Of a DNA stretch of 64,000 nucleotides, positions 17,822-25,909 are shown piece by piece (within the stretch, counting starts at the first letter, position 1; every line of letters begins with the position of its first letter). Under the pieces are notes generated by a model that saw nothing but the letters and a program-made list of their open reading frames with translations, ran no database searches and was not told where the DNA came from. This stretch comes from an uncultured Clostridia bacterium (GTDB taxonomy: Bacteria > Bacillota > Clostridia > Oscillospirales > Ruminococcaceae), in assembly GCA_947627005.1 (NCBI GenBank), contig CANQUJ010000006.1:1-64000 (forward strand), written 5' to 3'. The position numbers were made by a program, and so were the translations under genes.

Positions 17822-18718
17822 TTACAATTTGTAACCATACGATTTTCTCGTACAGTTGTCGGCAAAAATTTCTTTGCAAATCGTGTTGACTTTTCCGAAA
17901 ATCGGAGTATAATAGTAATTGAAGAACGCCGCCGGAGAACGCGAGGGTGTATTACCAGCATGCTTGACATGTGGCAGTCGCGCCGGGGGTTCTTTTTGTT
18001 TTGCACACGGCCATGACCGCTTTAGCTCATCATAATCCGGCGTCATTTCTTTATCAAAAAATTTCAGCCCGTAGCTTTCGAGCTTACTGTTTCTTCGGTA
18101 CAAGTGCTGTTCAATAACCCTTGTATAGCATGGCACGCAAAAACCTTTCGGATTCTTTTGATATCCGTAAAATGTAGCAGTCGCACAGACATCGGCCAAT
18201 TGGAGCATGTCCCACGAGCCTGCGGGCTTTGCTGCCACTTTGCTTATAACGTTCGGAGCAATCTCGCTTTCTCCATAAGATAACAGCTTAGATATGTACT
18301 GTATAAGGTCTCGGTCTCTCGATGTTCCTCTTGCGGAAAGCGTTATATTCCCTTTTGCACCGCTATCACGCAGGTACCAAGACACTCTTTCTATAAGCAT
18401 TCGGCATATATAATTGTATGCCGTCATCGAATTAGTGCGCATGGCGAGATCGAGCATATCCGTATTGACAATAACATTTGTGTATGTGAACGGTAAATGT
18501 GAAATTCCTTGTACAATCAACGCTTTGTTGAATAAATCCCCTGCTTTCCTAAAATGTATTTCATGAAGATTAAGTCTGACTTTAAGATTTGAAAGAACCG
18601 CCCTGATTGCGGGCTCGTCGCTTGAATCCACAATAACGGCAGTCAGAACAAACCATTGTGTTCCCCTTTGATAGCCGAGATCGCCCGCTTCGTCAATATA
18701 AACATTATAATTCTTCAT
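17822..18718 (-). CDS. DUF3800 domain protein
   Basis: The N-terminus YIDEAGDLG (residues 6-14) is the signature of DUF3800, a family of predicted RNase-H-like fold found mainly in mobile elements; its function is not established. HFRKAGD and FYGYQKNPKG segments also fit. The last 50 or so residues overlap a promoter and structured RNA on the opposite strand, so the C-terminal tail may be constrained by that RNA rather than by protein function. A CCCGC-TTCG-GCGGG hairpin sits just before its ribosome binding site. Conserved RNA motifs linked to DUF3800 genes have been described in comparative genomics; whether this RNA belongs to one is untested. Confidence 0.85.
   Translation of the reverse strand: MKNYNVYIDEAGDLGYQRGTQWFVLTAVIVDSSDEPAIRAVLSNLKVRLNLHEIHFRKAGDLFNKALIVQGISHLPFTYTNVIVNTDMLDLAMRTNSMTAYNYICRMLIERVSWYLRDSGAKGNITLSARGTSRDRDLIQYISKLLSYGESEIAPNVISKVAAKPAGSWDMLQLADVCATATFYGYQKNPKGFCVPCYTRVIEQHLYRRNSKLESYGLKFFDKEMTPDYDELKRSWPCAKQKEPPARLPHVKHAGNTPSRSPAAFFNYYYTPIFGKVNTICKEIFADNCTRKSYGYKL
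17886..17913 (+). promoter_or_regulatory. Promoter of the RNA antisense to the DUF3800 gene
   Basis: TTGACT (17886-17891), 16-bp spacer, TATAAT (17908-17913), reading rightward inside the 3' end of the leftward DUF3800 gene. Confidence 0.75.
17919..18001 (+). ncRNA. Candidate structured small RNA next to and antisense of the DUF3800 gene
   Basis: About 80 nt start a few bases after a consensus promoter and end in a T-rich tract. The RNA folds well by eye. The outer stem pairs AGAAC (17923-17927) with GTTCT (17989-17993), extended by CC and CCGG to GG and CCGG (17983-17986). A CGCG/CGCG stem lies inside (17940-17943/17979-17982). A terminal hairpin CCA-CATG/CATG-TGG has loop CTTGA (17955-17974). 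The outer stem plus T-tract would itself terminate transcription. The loops contain unpaired GGGTGTATTA. Confidence 0.72.
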
Positions 18719-18803
18719 ATTTTCACCTTCCCGCTTCGGCGGGATTTTTTATTTTATATCATTTTCGTAAGGCCGCGAAAATGTTATTTAGTTCTTCATT
18801 TAT

Positions 18804-19592
18804 CTAATCAAAATAAAGCGGCGGAGACGGCGGGGATCCCGAATCGTCAAGATAGGCGCCCTCTTCCATGTAATCGCTTATTTCTTTCAAATATTCTTCC
18901 ATTGCCGCTTTCCACCCCGTATATTGTTCGCTCGAAAGCGGAAACAAATTGTTTATAAGCTTCATTTTCGCTATTTCAACGTTTACCATAGAAGCAACTA
19001 CGTTCAGTTCGAGAGTTGCTCTATACGCGTCCTTATTGCTTGCGGAAATTTTGTCAGAAATATCCGACAAATCATCAATCAATTCTCCGATTTTGTCAGA
19101 ATCGTATTGATTTGCAAGCTCTTCTACGGTGTCAGACGATAAAGCGTCGTAATACTCGGCATACATCACGCTAAATAATTCTAAGGCTTTGTCAAGATTT
19201 TCGTCAATCGTTCCGTATCCGGCAAGTTCCTTTGCGGAAGCTGTAAGCATATAAGGCTCATTTTCTTCGCTGCGATATTTCATAAAGTAATATGAGCCTG
19301 CAAGAGCACAACAAATAATTATAATTGTAATTAGAATTACAGTTAAAATTATTGCCGCTTTTTTACGCCCTTTTTTATTCGCCTGCGCAATTATCTCCGT
19401 TAGCCCTTCTTGATATTGTTCCCTCGTAAGGCGCGTGGCACCGCAGCAAGGGCAAACATCAAGCATAGCGCTAAATTCCGCTCCACAGTTTTTACACTTG
19501 TTAAGCGTAGAAGCTTGGACTTTTTCCCCGCAATAAGGGCAAAATTCGGCTATGTCATCAAGTTGCTTGCCGCAGTTGCGACATGTTTTCAT
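18804..19592 (-). CDS. Zinc-ribbon membrane protein 1 of the lysogeny module
   Basis: The product has two zinc ribbons at the N-terminus (CRNCGK...CPYCGE and CKNCGA...CPCCGA), then one strongly hydrophobic membrane span (about residues 98-122). An outer domain of about 140 residues has no recognised motif. I start at 19592 because GGGGG lies upstream and the zinc ribbon begins there. The next gene upstream encodes a protein of the same layout, so the pair may act together. Expression from the prophage repressor promoter is likely. A role in superinfection exclusion or host surface change is only a guess. Confidence 0.75.
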   Translation of the reverse strand: MKTCRNCGKQLDDIAEFCPYCGEKVQASTLNKCKNCGAEFSAMLDVCPCCGATRLTREQYQEGLTEIIAQANKKGRKKAAIILTVILITIIIICCALAGSYYFMKYRSEENEPYMLTASAKELAGYGTIDENLDKALELFSVMYAEYYDALSSDTVEELANQYDSDKIGELIDDLSDISDKISASNKDAYRATLELNVVASMVNVEIAKMKLINNLFPLSSEQYTGWKAAMEEYLKEISDYMEEGAYLDDSGSPPSPPLYFD

Positions 19593-19594
19593 TT

Positions 19595-20245
19595 TCAGAA
19601 CCCCCATTTTTTCTCGTAGATTATTTGAAGACCTTGGGTAGGGTGGTATGTCCAACTTATTCTAAGGCGTAAGGTTTCGGCGTTTTGCCTGCCGTCTATG
19701 GCTCTTGTATCGTTCATTTTTTCGGTTATCGCCTCGGAAACCCCGAGCTTCTTATTTAATTCTACAATGACAGAAGCCGCGTAAAGCGAATCTCCTTCCG
19801 AAATATCGTTCGGGTTGGTATCCACTTTAAGATAACCGCCGTCGGAAGCGACCGTAAAATATCTGCCGTCTTCATATGCGCCGACTCTATCGAGAACTCG
19901 GTGAAAGTTAATGCGAATAAGTAAAAGATATATCGCGACGACTGCTATTACCGCGAATATTGAAATCGCGACGACTGCTTTTTTGCTACGCTTTTTTGCC
20001 GTAAGGGCGTTGCTTATAGTCGCAGGTACATTACCTGCATAAGAAGATTCTTTTACGTCTACGTCGTTTGCCGGAAGGTTGACGAAGCTGCTTGATATTC
20101 CGCAATAAGGACAAAAAGCATATTCTCTCGGTACCTCTTTGCCGCAGTTTGGACAAACCGTATATTTTTCGACAGGCTTTCCGCATATTTGGCAAAAGGC
20201 AAAGCCTTCCTTAAGATCGGCGCCGCAATATTTACAAGTCGCCAT
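19595..20245 (-). CDS. Zinc-ribbon membrane protein 2 of the lysogeny module
   Basis: The 216-residue product has two zinc ribbons (CKYCGA...CQICGK and CPNCGK...CPYCGI), a basic stretch KKRSKKA, one membrane span (about 101-120) and an outer domain of about 95 residues. AAAGGGGAA precedes the ATG. Only two bases separate its stop from the next zinc-ribbon gene, so the two are almost certainly cotranscribed. Function unknown. Confidence 0.78.
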   Translation of the reverse strand: MATCKYCGADLKEGFAFCQICGKPVEKYTVCPNCGKEVPREYAFCPYCGISSSFVNLPANDVDVKESSYAGNVPATISNALTAKKRSKKAVVAISIFAVIAVVAIYLLLIRINFHRVLDRVGAYEDGRYFTVASDGGYLKVDTNPNDISEGDSLYAASVIVELNKKLGVSEAITEKMNDTRAIDGRQNAETLRLRISWTYHPTQGLQIIYEKKWGF

Positions 20246-20257
20246 ACTCGTTCCCCT

Positions 20258-20653
20258 TTATCCGTTTAACATCATAAGCGCGAGCAGAATCCCGCATACA
20301 ATTCCTATAACGGTAAGAGTTGTAAAGAAAACCATGCATTTCTTTATAGTTTTAAGACCCGATAAGGTCTTTTTTTGAAGAATTATCTGATCGAGTTGCG
20401 CAATATATTCGCGAACGTTATCGTCGCAAGCCGATTGCTCGACCTTATAAACTTGATACATTTCGGTGCTTAAAGTGTCGGCCGTAAACGGCGGATCGCA
20501 GTAAATGTCGTCGGGCAGCGGCTCTCCCGCCTTAAACATTTTCAATAATTTTTTCTTTTCTTCGCTTGAGCACGGAATCAAAACCAATCCGTTTTCATTG
20601 ACCGTCTCGGCCTCAATCACCTTTTTTATAAATTCCTTATTCATACTTGCCAT
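20258..20653 (-). CDS. Small C-terminally membrane-anchored protein
   Basis: This 131-residue protein has a mainly hydrophilic front and one membrane span near the C-terminus (about 108-129, MVFFTTLTVIGIVCGILLALMM). GAGGAGG lies 7 bp upstream of the ATG. I recognise no family. It sits between the repressor and the zinc-ribbon membrane proteins and likely shares their transcript. Confidence 0.7.
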   Translation of the reverse strand: MASMNKEFIKKVIEAETVNENGLVLIPCSSEEKKKLLKMFKAGEPLPDDIYCDPPFTADTLSTEMYQVYKVEQSACDDNVREYIAQLDQIILQKKTLSGLKTIKKCMVFFTTLTVIGIVCGILLALMMLNG

Positions 20654-20666
20654 TTTATATCCTCCT

Positions 20667-21323
20667 CTATTTTACGTCGCTTTGAAAAGCAACTGCTTTT
20701 CCTAAGATTCTGATGTTATTGAGTTCCTCGTTCGTGTAAACAAAATCTTGATAGGCCGGATTCTCCGCTTTGAGTATTAAAAGGTTTTTTTCTTGATAAT
20801 AGTATACTCTTTTAAGCGTAGCCTCATTTTCTATAATAACTGCGGCTATTTCACCGTTTTCGACGGTTTCTTGTTGACGGATAAATACAATATCGCCGTC
20901 AAGAATTCTTGCGCCTATCATACTATCGCCCTTTGCCCACAAACAGAAATCGGCTTTGAGTTCGGTGCCCGCAACTATATAACTTTCTCGATCCTCGTCG
21001 GCATATATCGGTTCACCGCAAGCTATCTCGCCAAGCAAGGGGATTCTTTTTGTACTGATAGGAAAAATATTATCCAAAGAAACTTCTTGTTCTTTCAAAC
21101 TGTACGGTGTCCTGCTCATCGGAACATCATATCCCATTAACCAAGTTTCTGAAACATCAAGAGCTTTAGCGAGCAAATATAAATTCTCCTGCCGCGCCTT
21201 ATATCTTCCGGATAAATAGTTGCTAATCAGTGATTTATCAAGGCCGGAAGCTTTAGCAAGGTCGGTTTGCTTATAATCTTTGGCCATCATTGCTTCTTTT
21301 AACCTTTCAGAAAAGCTGTTCAT
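20667..21323 (-). CDS. LexA/CI-type prophage repressor (XRE + S24 peptidase)
   Basis: This is the master repressor of lysogeny. Residues 8-62 form an XRE helix-turn-helix (QTDLAKASGLDKSLISNYLSG). The C-terminal S24 domain has the cleavable Cys102-Gly103 bond, the catalytic Ser134 in KGDSM and Lys171 in ATLKR, so RecA-stimulated self-cleavage and SOS induction are expected. It is divergent from the Cro-like gene, with inverted-repeat operators between them. GGGGAGG precedes the start. Confidence 0.93.
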   Translation of the reverse strand: MNSFSERLKEAMMAKDYKQTDLAKASGLDKSLISNYLSGRYKARQENLYLLAKALDVSETWLMGYDVPMSRTPYSLKEQEVSLDNIFPISTKRIPLLGEIACGEPIYADEDRESYIVAGTELKADFCLWAKGDSMIGARILDGDIVFIRQQETVENGEIAAVIIENEATLKRVYYYQEKNLLILKAENPAYQDFVYTNEELNNIRILGKAVAFQSDVK

Positions 21324-21352
21324 AATTGCGCCTCCCCTATCTTTTTAAATAG

Positions 21353-21381
21353 ATTATACAGCATTTGCAAACAGAAATCAA
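21353..21381 (-). promoter_or_regulatory. Repressor promoter
   Basis: On the minus strand TTGATT (21376-21381), 17-bp spacer, TATAAT (21353-21358). It drives the repressor and the lysogeny genes to its left. Confidence 0.75.
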
Positions 21382-21399
21382 TAGAAAATCAAAAAATAT

Positions 21400-21413
21400 T
21401 TGAGAAATCTCAA
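21400..21413. promoter_or_regulatory. Repressor operator O1
   Basis: TTGAGAAATCTCAA, arms TTGAGA/TCTCAA, lies between the two divergent promoters. Confidence 0.75.
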
Positions 21414-21421
21414 AAAAAGTA

Positions 21422-21450
21422 TTGACAAATCAAAACTGCCGTGCTATGAT
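21422..21450 (+). promoter_or_regulatory. Early rightward promoter
   Basis: TTGACA (21422-21427), 17-bp spacer, TATGAT (21445-21450). It lies between operators O1 and O2 and should start the lytic early operon. Confidence 0.85.
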
Positions 21451-21459
21451 GGAAAAAAG

Positions 21460-21473
21460 TTGAGTTTTCTCAA
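21460..21473. promoter_or_regulatory. Repressor operator O2
   Basis: TTGAGTTTTCTCAA, 60 bp from O1, lies over the expected transcription start of the early promoter. Confidence 0.75.
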
Positions 21474-21490
21474 CACAAGGAGGTGATGAT

Positions 21491-21709
21491 ATGCGTAAGG
21501 TACGATTCGATTATAGTAAGCTTCGCGGAAGAATTGTAGAAAAGTGCGGGAGCGTTGATAATTTTGCAAAGAAAATAGACGTTACGCCCACTACTGTCGG
21601 CCGCAAGCTATCAGAAAAAAGCGAATGGTCACAGGGCGAGATAATTAAAGCCTGCGAGGTTCTTGATATTTCCGCTAACGAGATCGCCGCTTATTTTTTT
21701 GAGAATTGA
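21491..21709 (+). CDS. Cro-like DUF739 family protein
   Basis: This 72-residue phage regulator has a helix-turn-helix (FAKKIDVTPTTVGRKLSEKSEWSQGEI) and fits the DUF739 family. Its place as first gene opposite the CI-type repressor marks it as the functional Cro. AAGGAGGTGATG precedes the ATG. A third operator-like sequence lies just past its stop codon. Confidence 0.85.
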   Translation: MRKVRFDYSKLRGRIVEKCGSVDNFAKKIDVTPTTVGRKLSEKSEWSQGEIIKACEVLDISANEIAAYFFEN

Positions 21710-21710
21710 G

Positions 21711-21724
21711 TTGAGTTTTCTAAA
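21711..21724. promoter_or_regulatory. Degenerate third operator
   Basis: TTGAGTTTTCTAAA matches O2 at 13 of 14 bases and lies just upstream of the next ribosome binding site. It could be an extra repressor site or a relic of duplication. Confidence 0.4.
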
Positions 21725-21746
21725 CTTTAACAAAGGAGGAAATTTA

Positions 21747-22115
21747 ATGTCCAGATACGGTTATCCCCCGATGAACTATGCCCGGCGTGAAGAAATCTTT
21801 GCAAAAGAGGTTCTGACCTGCCGCGATATCGGCGAGCTTTTCGACTGCTCGGAGGCTGCCGCCTCTCTGCGTATCAAGGAGATTAAAATCCAAGTCGGCG
21901 ATAGACTCGGTATGCAAGGCCGATTGCACATTCAAGACTACTTGAACTGGCTTCAACTCGACAAAGATTGCTGCCGAGACAGATATGTGCGGCCGGAGGA
22001 TCTCGAACTTGCGAAAAAGCTTGAAAGAGAGGCTATTTCAAAGCAATCGACCTCGGTCTTCACTACACCGTCGGACAAAATCCGTCAAATCCACGCCAAA
22101 GGAAAGAGCTTGTAA
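21747..22115 (+). CDS. Phage early DNA-binding protein (putative)
   Basis: The 122-residue product has a short helix-turn-helix-like stretch (TCRDIGELFDCSEAAASLRIKEIK, about residues 24-47) and a conserved GRLHIQDYLNWL segment. This pattern occurs in small phage early or excisionase-like proteins. AAAGGAGGAAA lies 8 bp upstream of the ATG. A role as excisionase is possible but not shown. Confidence 0.65.
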   Translation: MSRYGYPPMNYARREEIFAKEVLTCRDIGELFDCSEAAASLRIKEIKIQVGDRLGMQGRLHIQDYLNWLQLDKDCCRDRYVRPEDLELAKKLEREAISKQSTSVFTTPSDKIRQIHAKGKSL

Positions 22116-22116
22116 T

Positions 22117-22305
22117 ATGCAGATACGACAAAGAAAATATATGCACTGTAAGATACATACCTGCAAACCTCGCAGGCGAAATTACTGCTGCTTTGATTGT
22201 CCCGAAAAGCATAAGAGCTCTTGCAAAAACAAGTGTCTTAACAGCCCCGATAAATGCGGCTGCGTTGAGGTTCGTTTCAACAAAAACGGAAAGAAGGTGA
22301 AATGA
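22117..22305 (+). CDS. Small cysteine-rich protein
   Basis: This 62-residue basic protein has eight cysteines between residues 9 and 48 (pattern CxxxxC, CCxxC, CxxxC, CxC), likely binding zinc. It starts right after the stop of the previous gene with GGAAAGAG upstream and overlaps the next start. Common in Clostridial phage early regions; function unknown. Confidence 0.65.
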   Translation: MQIRQRKYMHCKIHTCKPRRRNYCCFDCPEKHKSSCKNKCLNSPDKCGCVEVRFNKNGKKVK

Positions 22306-22556
22306 TGAAAATGATTCTTAACGATATGGAGACTTTCTCCGTATTTATGACCGGCGTTTGCATTGCCTTCGGCATAGCTTATCTCGCTACCCTCGGACTC
22401 GTAGCGTCTCAAGGAATAGGAGGTCTCTTTGTCTCAACGCTGATCATCGCCGCAGCAAGCAAAATTTGTTGCAAGTTTTGTAAAGATGGCGGCGCGGGCG
22501 ACGAGCAGTGCGCCGCAGAAGATTTCGTAAACGACAACGATAAGCTGCAAAGATAA
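22302..22556 (+). CDS. Small membrane protein
   Basis: The 84-residue product has two hydrophobic stretches (about residues 13-35 and 38-52), a CCKFC cluster and an acidic tail. It overlaps the previous stop codon (ATGA), so it belongs to the early operon. Function unknown. Confidence 0.6.
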   Translation: MMKMILNDMETFSVFMTGVCIAFGIAYLATLGLVASQGIGGLFVSTLIIAAASKICCKFCKDGGAGDEQCAAEDFVNDNDKLQR

Positions 22557-22588
22557 CTCTGATTTTCGTTCGGAAGCAAGGTGAAAAC

Positions 22589-23232
22589 ATGTCATTAAGC
22601 AGAATCTCGGCAAAAGATCGCGACGAATGGCTTAAGCTAAGGCTCTCGCAGGGAATCGGCGGTTCGGAAGCTGCCGCCTGCGTCGGTCTTTCCCCATGGA
22701 AAACTCCTTTGGAGTTGTGGAAAGAAAAAACGGGGGTCATTTCGGAAAAAGATCTTTCCGACAAAGAATCGGTAAGCCGCGGCGTTCGCCTCGAACCTGC
22801 TCTTCGCGAATTATACCGAGCGCTGCACCCCGAGTACAACGTAGAATACTACAAATACGATTTGCTGTTTCAGTCCGAGCGCCCTTGGCTGTTCGCCACC
22901 TTGGACGGCGAAATCGTTACGGAAGACGGAACCCGGGGCATCTCGAAATCAAAACTTCCGAACCGGCAAACGCCGCAAAGTGGCAGGAATGGGCCGACGG
23001 TATTCCGCAGCATTACTATTGCCAATGTCTTCATCAGCTTTTGGCAACCGGCTATGCTTTCGCTGTCCTTTTCGCCGCTCTTATAGACGCAAGAGGTACG
23101 ATCTCGCTAAGGCAATATGAAATCTATCCGAACGAACATTCCGACGATATGGAATGGCTTCTCAATCGTGAAAAAGCTTTCTATGAGCATTGCGCAGCGA
23201 AAACTTTACCGCCTCAAGTTTTAATTCTTTAA
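22589..23232 (+). pseudogene. YqaJ-family recombination exonuclease, frameshifted
   Basis: YqaJ-type exonucleases resect DNA ends for phage single-strand annealing with RecT. The N-terminal half reads GIGGSEAAACVGLSPWKTPLELW and FATLDGE, typical of the family. The catalytic part (HLEIKT, then QHYYCQCLHQLLATG) continues in another frame. The switch needs one extra G at a run of four G (22935-22938). As read, the first product ends at 23086 without the catalytic EIK motif. It could be a real mutation or a sequencing error. The partner recT is intact downstream. Confidence 0.8.
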
Positions 23233-23257
23233 ATTCAAAAACGGAGAGTGACAAAAA

Positions 23258-23500
23258 ATGTTTTGCAAAGTCAGATACTACAAGCCGGAGCATAACGGAT
23301 ATGCGGGTCAAGAATATCTCTACAATGCTTTAATACCCGTATCGGTGGGAACAAAAGTTCTTGTTCCTACAAAAAACGGCACCACAAAGGCAATCGTCTC
23401 CGAAGCCGAGGTTTCAAACGCCGACATCAATCCCCTATGGAAAGACAAAATCCGTCAGATAACGGAATACGACAATGAGGCAGGAGGAAAAAAGATATGA
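23258..23500 (+). CDS. Conserved phage protein, unknown
   Basis: An 80-residue protein made mostly of predicted beta strands (YLYNALIPVSVGTKVLVPTKNGTTKAIV), which resembles the small barrel at the start of PriA-like proteins. It overlaps the DUF1351 gene by 4 bp and lies inside the recombination block, so a link to recombination is plausible. Confidence 0.6.
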   Translation: MFCKVRYYKPEHNGYAGQEYLYNALIPVSVGTKVLVPTKNGTTKAIVSEAEVSNADINPLWKDKIRQITEYDNEAGGKKI

Positions 23501-24420
23501 GTCAAGTAGATTTCCAAATAACGACAGATCTCGAGCCCTTAAGATCATTTAACATCGAGGCGAATTTTGCCGAGGTCAAAGATTTTCTTCAAAATGCCGT
23601 CGAGCCTTATAAAGCCGAGATTGTCACGGAAAGCGGCGTGACGATAGCAAAAACCAATCTTGCCAAACTTCGCAAGGTTCGCGAGGCGATAGAGCAAAGC
23701 CGTAAGGCGGCCAAAGAGGCGGCGCTTGCCCCGTACAATGCGTTTGCCGAAAAGACGTCCGCGCTCGTTAATATACTCGACAGCGGGATAGAAAACCTCG
23801 ACCGTCAAGTTAAAGATCTCGACAACCGGCGCAGAGAGCAAAAGCTCGCGGCTTTAAAGGCATACTTTGAAGAAAAGGTCGGCGAAACCGCCGATTATCT
23901 CACTTGGGAAGACGTCAAGGACGAACGCTACGGCAACGTTACTTATTCCGAAAGCGCAGCCCAACTTGATATCATCAAAAAAATATCAAATTGCCGCGTA
24001 GAGATCAGCTCTATAAAGGGGCTTAACAGCGAATTTGAAAGCGAGCTCTTGCTGCACTACACCAAAACCCATAACATCGCCTCTACTTTGGCGAAAAATA
24101 CCGCCCTCTTGCAGGTAAAAGAGCAGGAAGTTCAAAAGAAAGAGCGTGAAGAACGCCGTCGCCAAGAAGAGCAGCTTCAAAAGAAGGCCGAGGAAGAAAG
24201 GGCCAAGACCTTAAACACGCCCGATTTTCCCCCGTTTCAAACCGAGTTTGAGATGGTTTCTCCTACTGCGCCGCAACAGCCTAAAGCAGAAAAACAAACA
24301 GCACCCGATCTGCAAGAGCGCACATATACGCTTACGTTTAAGGTAACTGTTACCGAAACGCAGCTCGGTCTGCTTCGCGACTTCTTGAAAAAGAATGGGA
24401 TAAAGCCCGAAAGAGCTTAA
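23497..24420 (+). CDS. DUF1351 domain protein of the recombination module
   Basis: The N-terminal half matches DUF1351, a family usually found beside recT-like genes in Firmicutes phages. A long coiled coil (about residues 195-240, rich in E, K, R and Q) links to a C-terminal TFKVTVTETQLGLLRDFLKKNGI segment. Its biochemical role is not known. It sits directly before the DUF1064 and recT genes. Confidence 0.82.
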   Translation: MSQVDFQITTDLEPLRSFNIEANFAEVKDFLQNAVEPYKAEIVTESGVTIAKTNLAKLRKVREAIEQSRKAAKEAALAPYNAFAEKTSALVNILDSGIENLDRQVKDLDNRRREQKLAALKAYFEEKVGETADYLTWEDVKDERYGNVTYSESAAQLDIIKKISNCRVEISSIKGLNSEFESELLLHYTKTHNIASTLAKNTALLQVKEQEVQKKEREERRRQEEQLQKKAEEERAKTLNTPDFPPFQTEFEMVSPTAPQQPKAEKQTAPDLQERTYTLTFKVTVTETQLGLLRDFLKKNGIKPERA

Positions 24421-24422
24421 CG

Positions 24423-24860
24423 ATGGCGATAGATATTTATTCTTTAAGTCCCGCCGCAAGGCAACAGATTCTTAGCAAGCTTTCGGAGCAAGAAAAAGCG
24501 GCCGCTTTAAAAGGCGCCAAAGAAAAAAGGTCTAAATACAACGCCAAGAAAACCGCTCGCGGCAATATTGTTTTTGACAGTCGCCACGAGGCGGAACGCT
24601 TCGACGAACTTATTCTAATGCAAAAGGCCGGACTTATTTCCGATCTTAAGCTCCAACATAGTTTTACGATCAGCGAAGCTTATACGGCGGTCGACGGCGA
24701 AAGAATCAGAGCCGTTCGATATGTAGCCGACTTTACATATACCCGCAACGGCGTTTTGGTGGTCGAAGACGCCAAAAGTCCCGCTACAAGAACACCGACA
24801 TATAAGCTCAAACGAAAACTGATGTTAGAAAAATTCGGTATCAAAATACAGGAGGTCTAA
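24423..24860 (+). CDS. DUF1064 protein, predicted endonuclease
   Basis: KYNAKKT...FDSRHEAERFDEL and VRYVADFTY...VVEDAKS (about residues 35-125) match DUF1064. This is a restriction-endonuclease-like fold in which E, D and the D-x-K residues would bind metal. It probably processes recombination or replication intermediates. It starts two bases after the DUF1351 stop. Confidence 0.82.
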   Translation: MAIDIYSLSPAARQQILSKLSEQEKAAALKGAKEKRSKYNAKKTARGNIVFDSRHEAERFDELILMQKAGLISDLKLQHSFTISEAYTAVDGERIRAVRYVADFTYTRNGVLVVEDAKSPATRTPTYKLKRKLMLEKFGIKIQEV

Positions 24861-24862
24861 TA

Positions 24863-25906
24863 ATGGCAAATATCAACAACTCATTACTTCCGCGCAAAGA
24901 TGAATACGATAACCGCAATTTCAGCGCGGTTATCCTTCACAACAGCATTCAAAACTTACTTCGCCGCACTCTGGGCGACGATAGGGCCGTACAGAGATTA
25001 ACCGCCACCCTGCTTTCCGCCGTATCTACTTCGCCGGAGCTTGCGGCTTGCGAACCTCAATCAATAATTTCCTCCGCTCTTTACGGAGAGGCCAAGGGCC
25101 TTATATTCAAGCACGGATATTATATCGTGAAATACGGAAATCTCGCCACTTTCGTAATGGGATATAAAGGCTACATACAGTTGGCGCTTTCCACCGGCTA
25201 TTATAGCGATATTGATTGCGTAAAAGTTGTGGAAGGCGAATATAAGGGAAAGGATCCGAGAACCGGCAGAAAGATTTTTGATTTATCCGTCTATCCCGAC
25301 GATGAAGTAAGAGATAAGCAAAAGGTTATCGGCTACTGCGCCTATTATATTTTAAAAGACGGCACATATAGAAACGAATTTTGGCCTATCGAGGATATTT
25401 TCAATCACGCCGATAAATATGCCCCGGCTTTTAAGCTTTCAAAATATAACGACATGATCAACGGAAAACTATCCGCCGAAGAAGTAAAAAAGCTTAAAAA
25501 AGGAAGCGCGTGGTACGACGTCGGCGGCTCGCAGGAAAGCATGCTGAAAAAAACAGTTATACGCTCATTGCTTAAAAGCGGATACGCGCCGCTTTCAAGC
25601 GAAGTAAGATACATTTTCGACACCTGCGACACCAACGCGGGCGACGTAGGATTCACTCCGAATCTCGAAAGTTTGTCAAATCCGCAAATGGAAGCAGCGT
25701 CTATGCAGCAAATTGCCGAGGCGGAAAGCGCCGCCAAAGAAGAAGCCGAAAAGAAATCTTCCGAGCAAAAAGCTCCGCCGCAAGAGCCTAAGCCCGGAAA
25801 CAACGCTCCTGCGGAAAAGCCCTCGGCCGCAAAAGCCGAATCGTCCGAGAATCTTTCCGGCAATTCGGAGGCAGACGCCATTAAATATTTCTTCGACGAG
25901 GGATAG
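24863..25906 (+). CDS. recT: RecT-family single-strand annealing protein
   Basis: RecT anneals single strands during phage recombination. The core reads LSAVSTSPELAACEPQSIISSALYGEAKGL and VMGYKGYIQLALSTGYY, and the FWPIEDIFNHADKYAPAF segment is typical. The C-terminal 80 residues are a low-complexity A/E/K/P tail that ends EADAIKYFFDEG. The expected partner exonuclease is the frameshifted YqaJ-like gene. Confidence 0.93.
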   Translation: MANINNSLLPRKDEYDNRNFSAVILHNSIQNLLRRTLGDDRAVQRLTATLLSAVSTSPELAACEPQSIISSALYGEAKGLIFKHGYYIVKYGNLATFVMGYKGYIQLALSTGYYSDIDCVKVVEGEYKGKDPRTGRKIFDLSVYPDDEVRDKQKVIGYCAYYILKDGTYRNEFWPIEDIFNHADKYAPAFKLSKYNDMINGKLSAEEVKKLKKGSAWYDVGGSQESMLKKTVIRSLLKSGYAPLSSEVRYIFDTCDTNAGDVGFTPNLESLSNPQMEAASMQQIAEAESAAKEEAEKKSSEQKAPPQEPKPGNNAPAEKPSAAKAESSENLSGNSEADAIKYFFDEG

Positions 25907-25909
25907 TCT

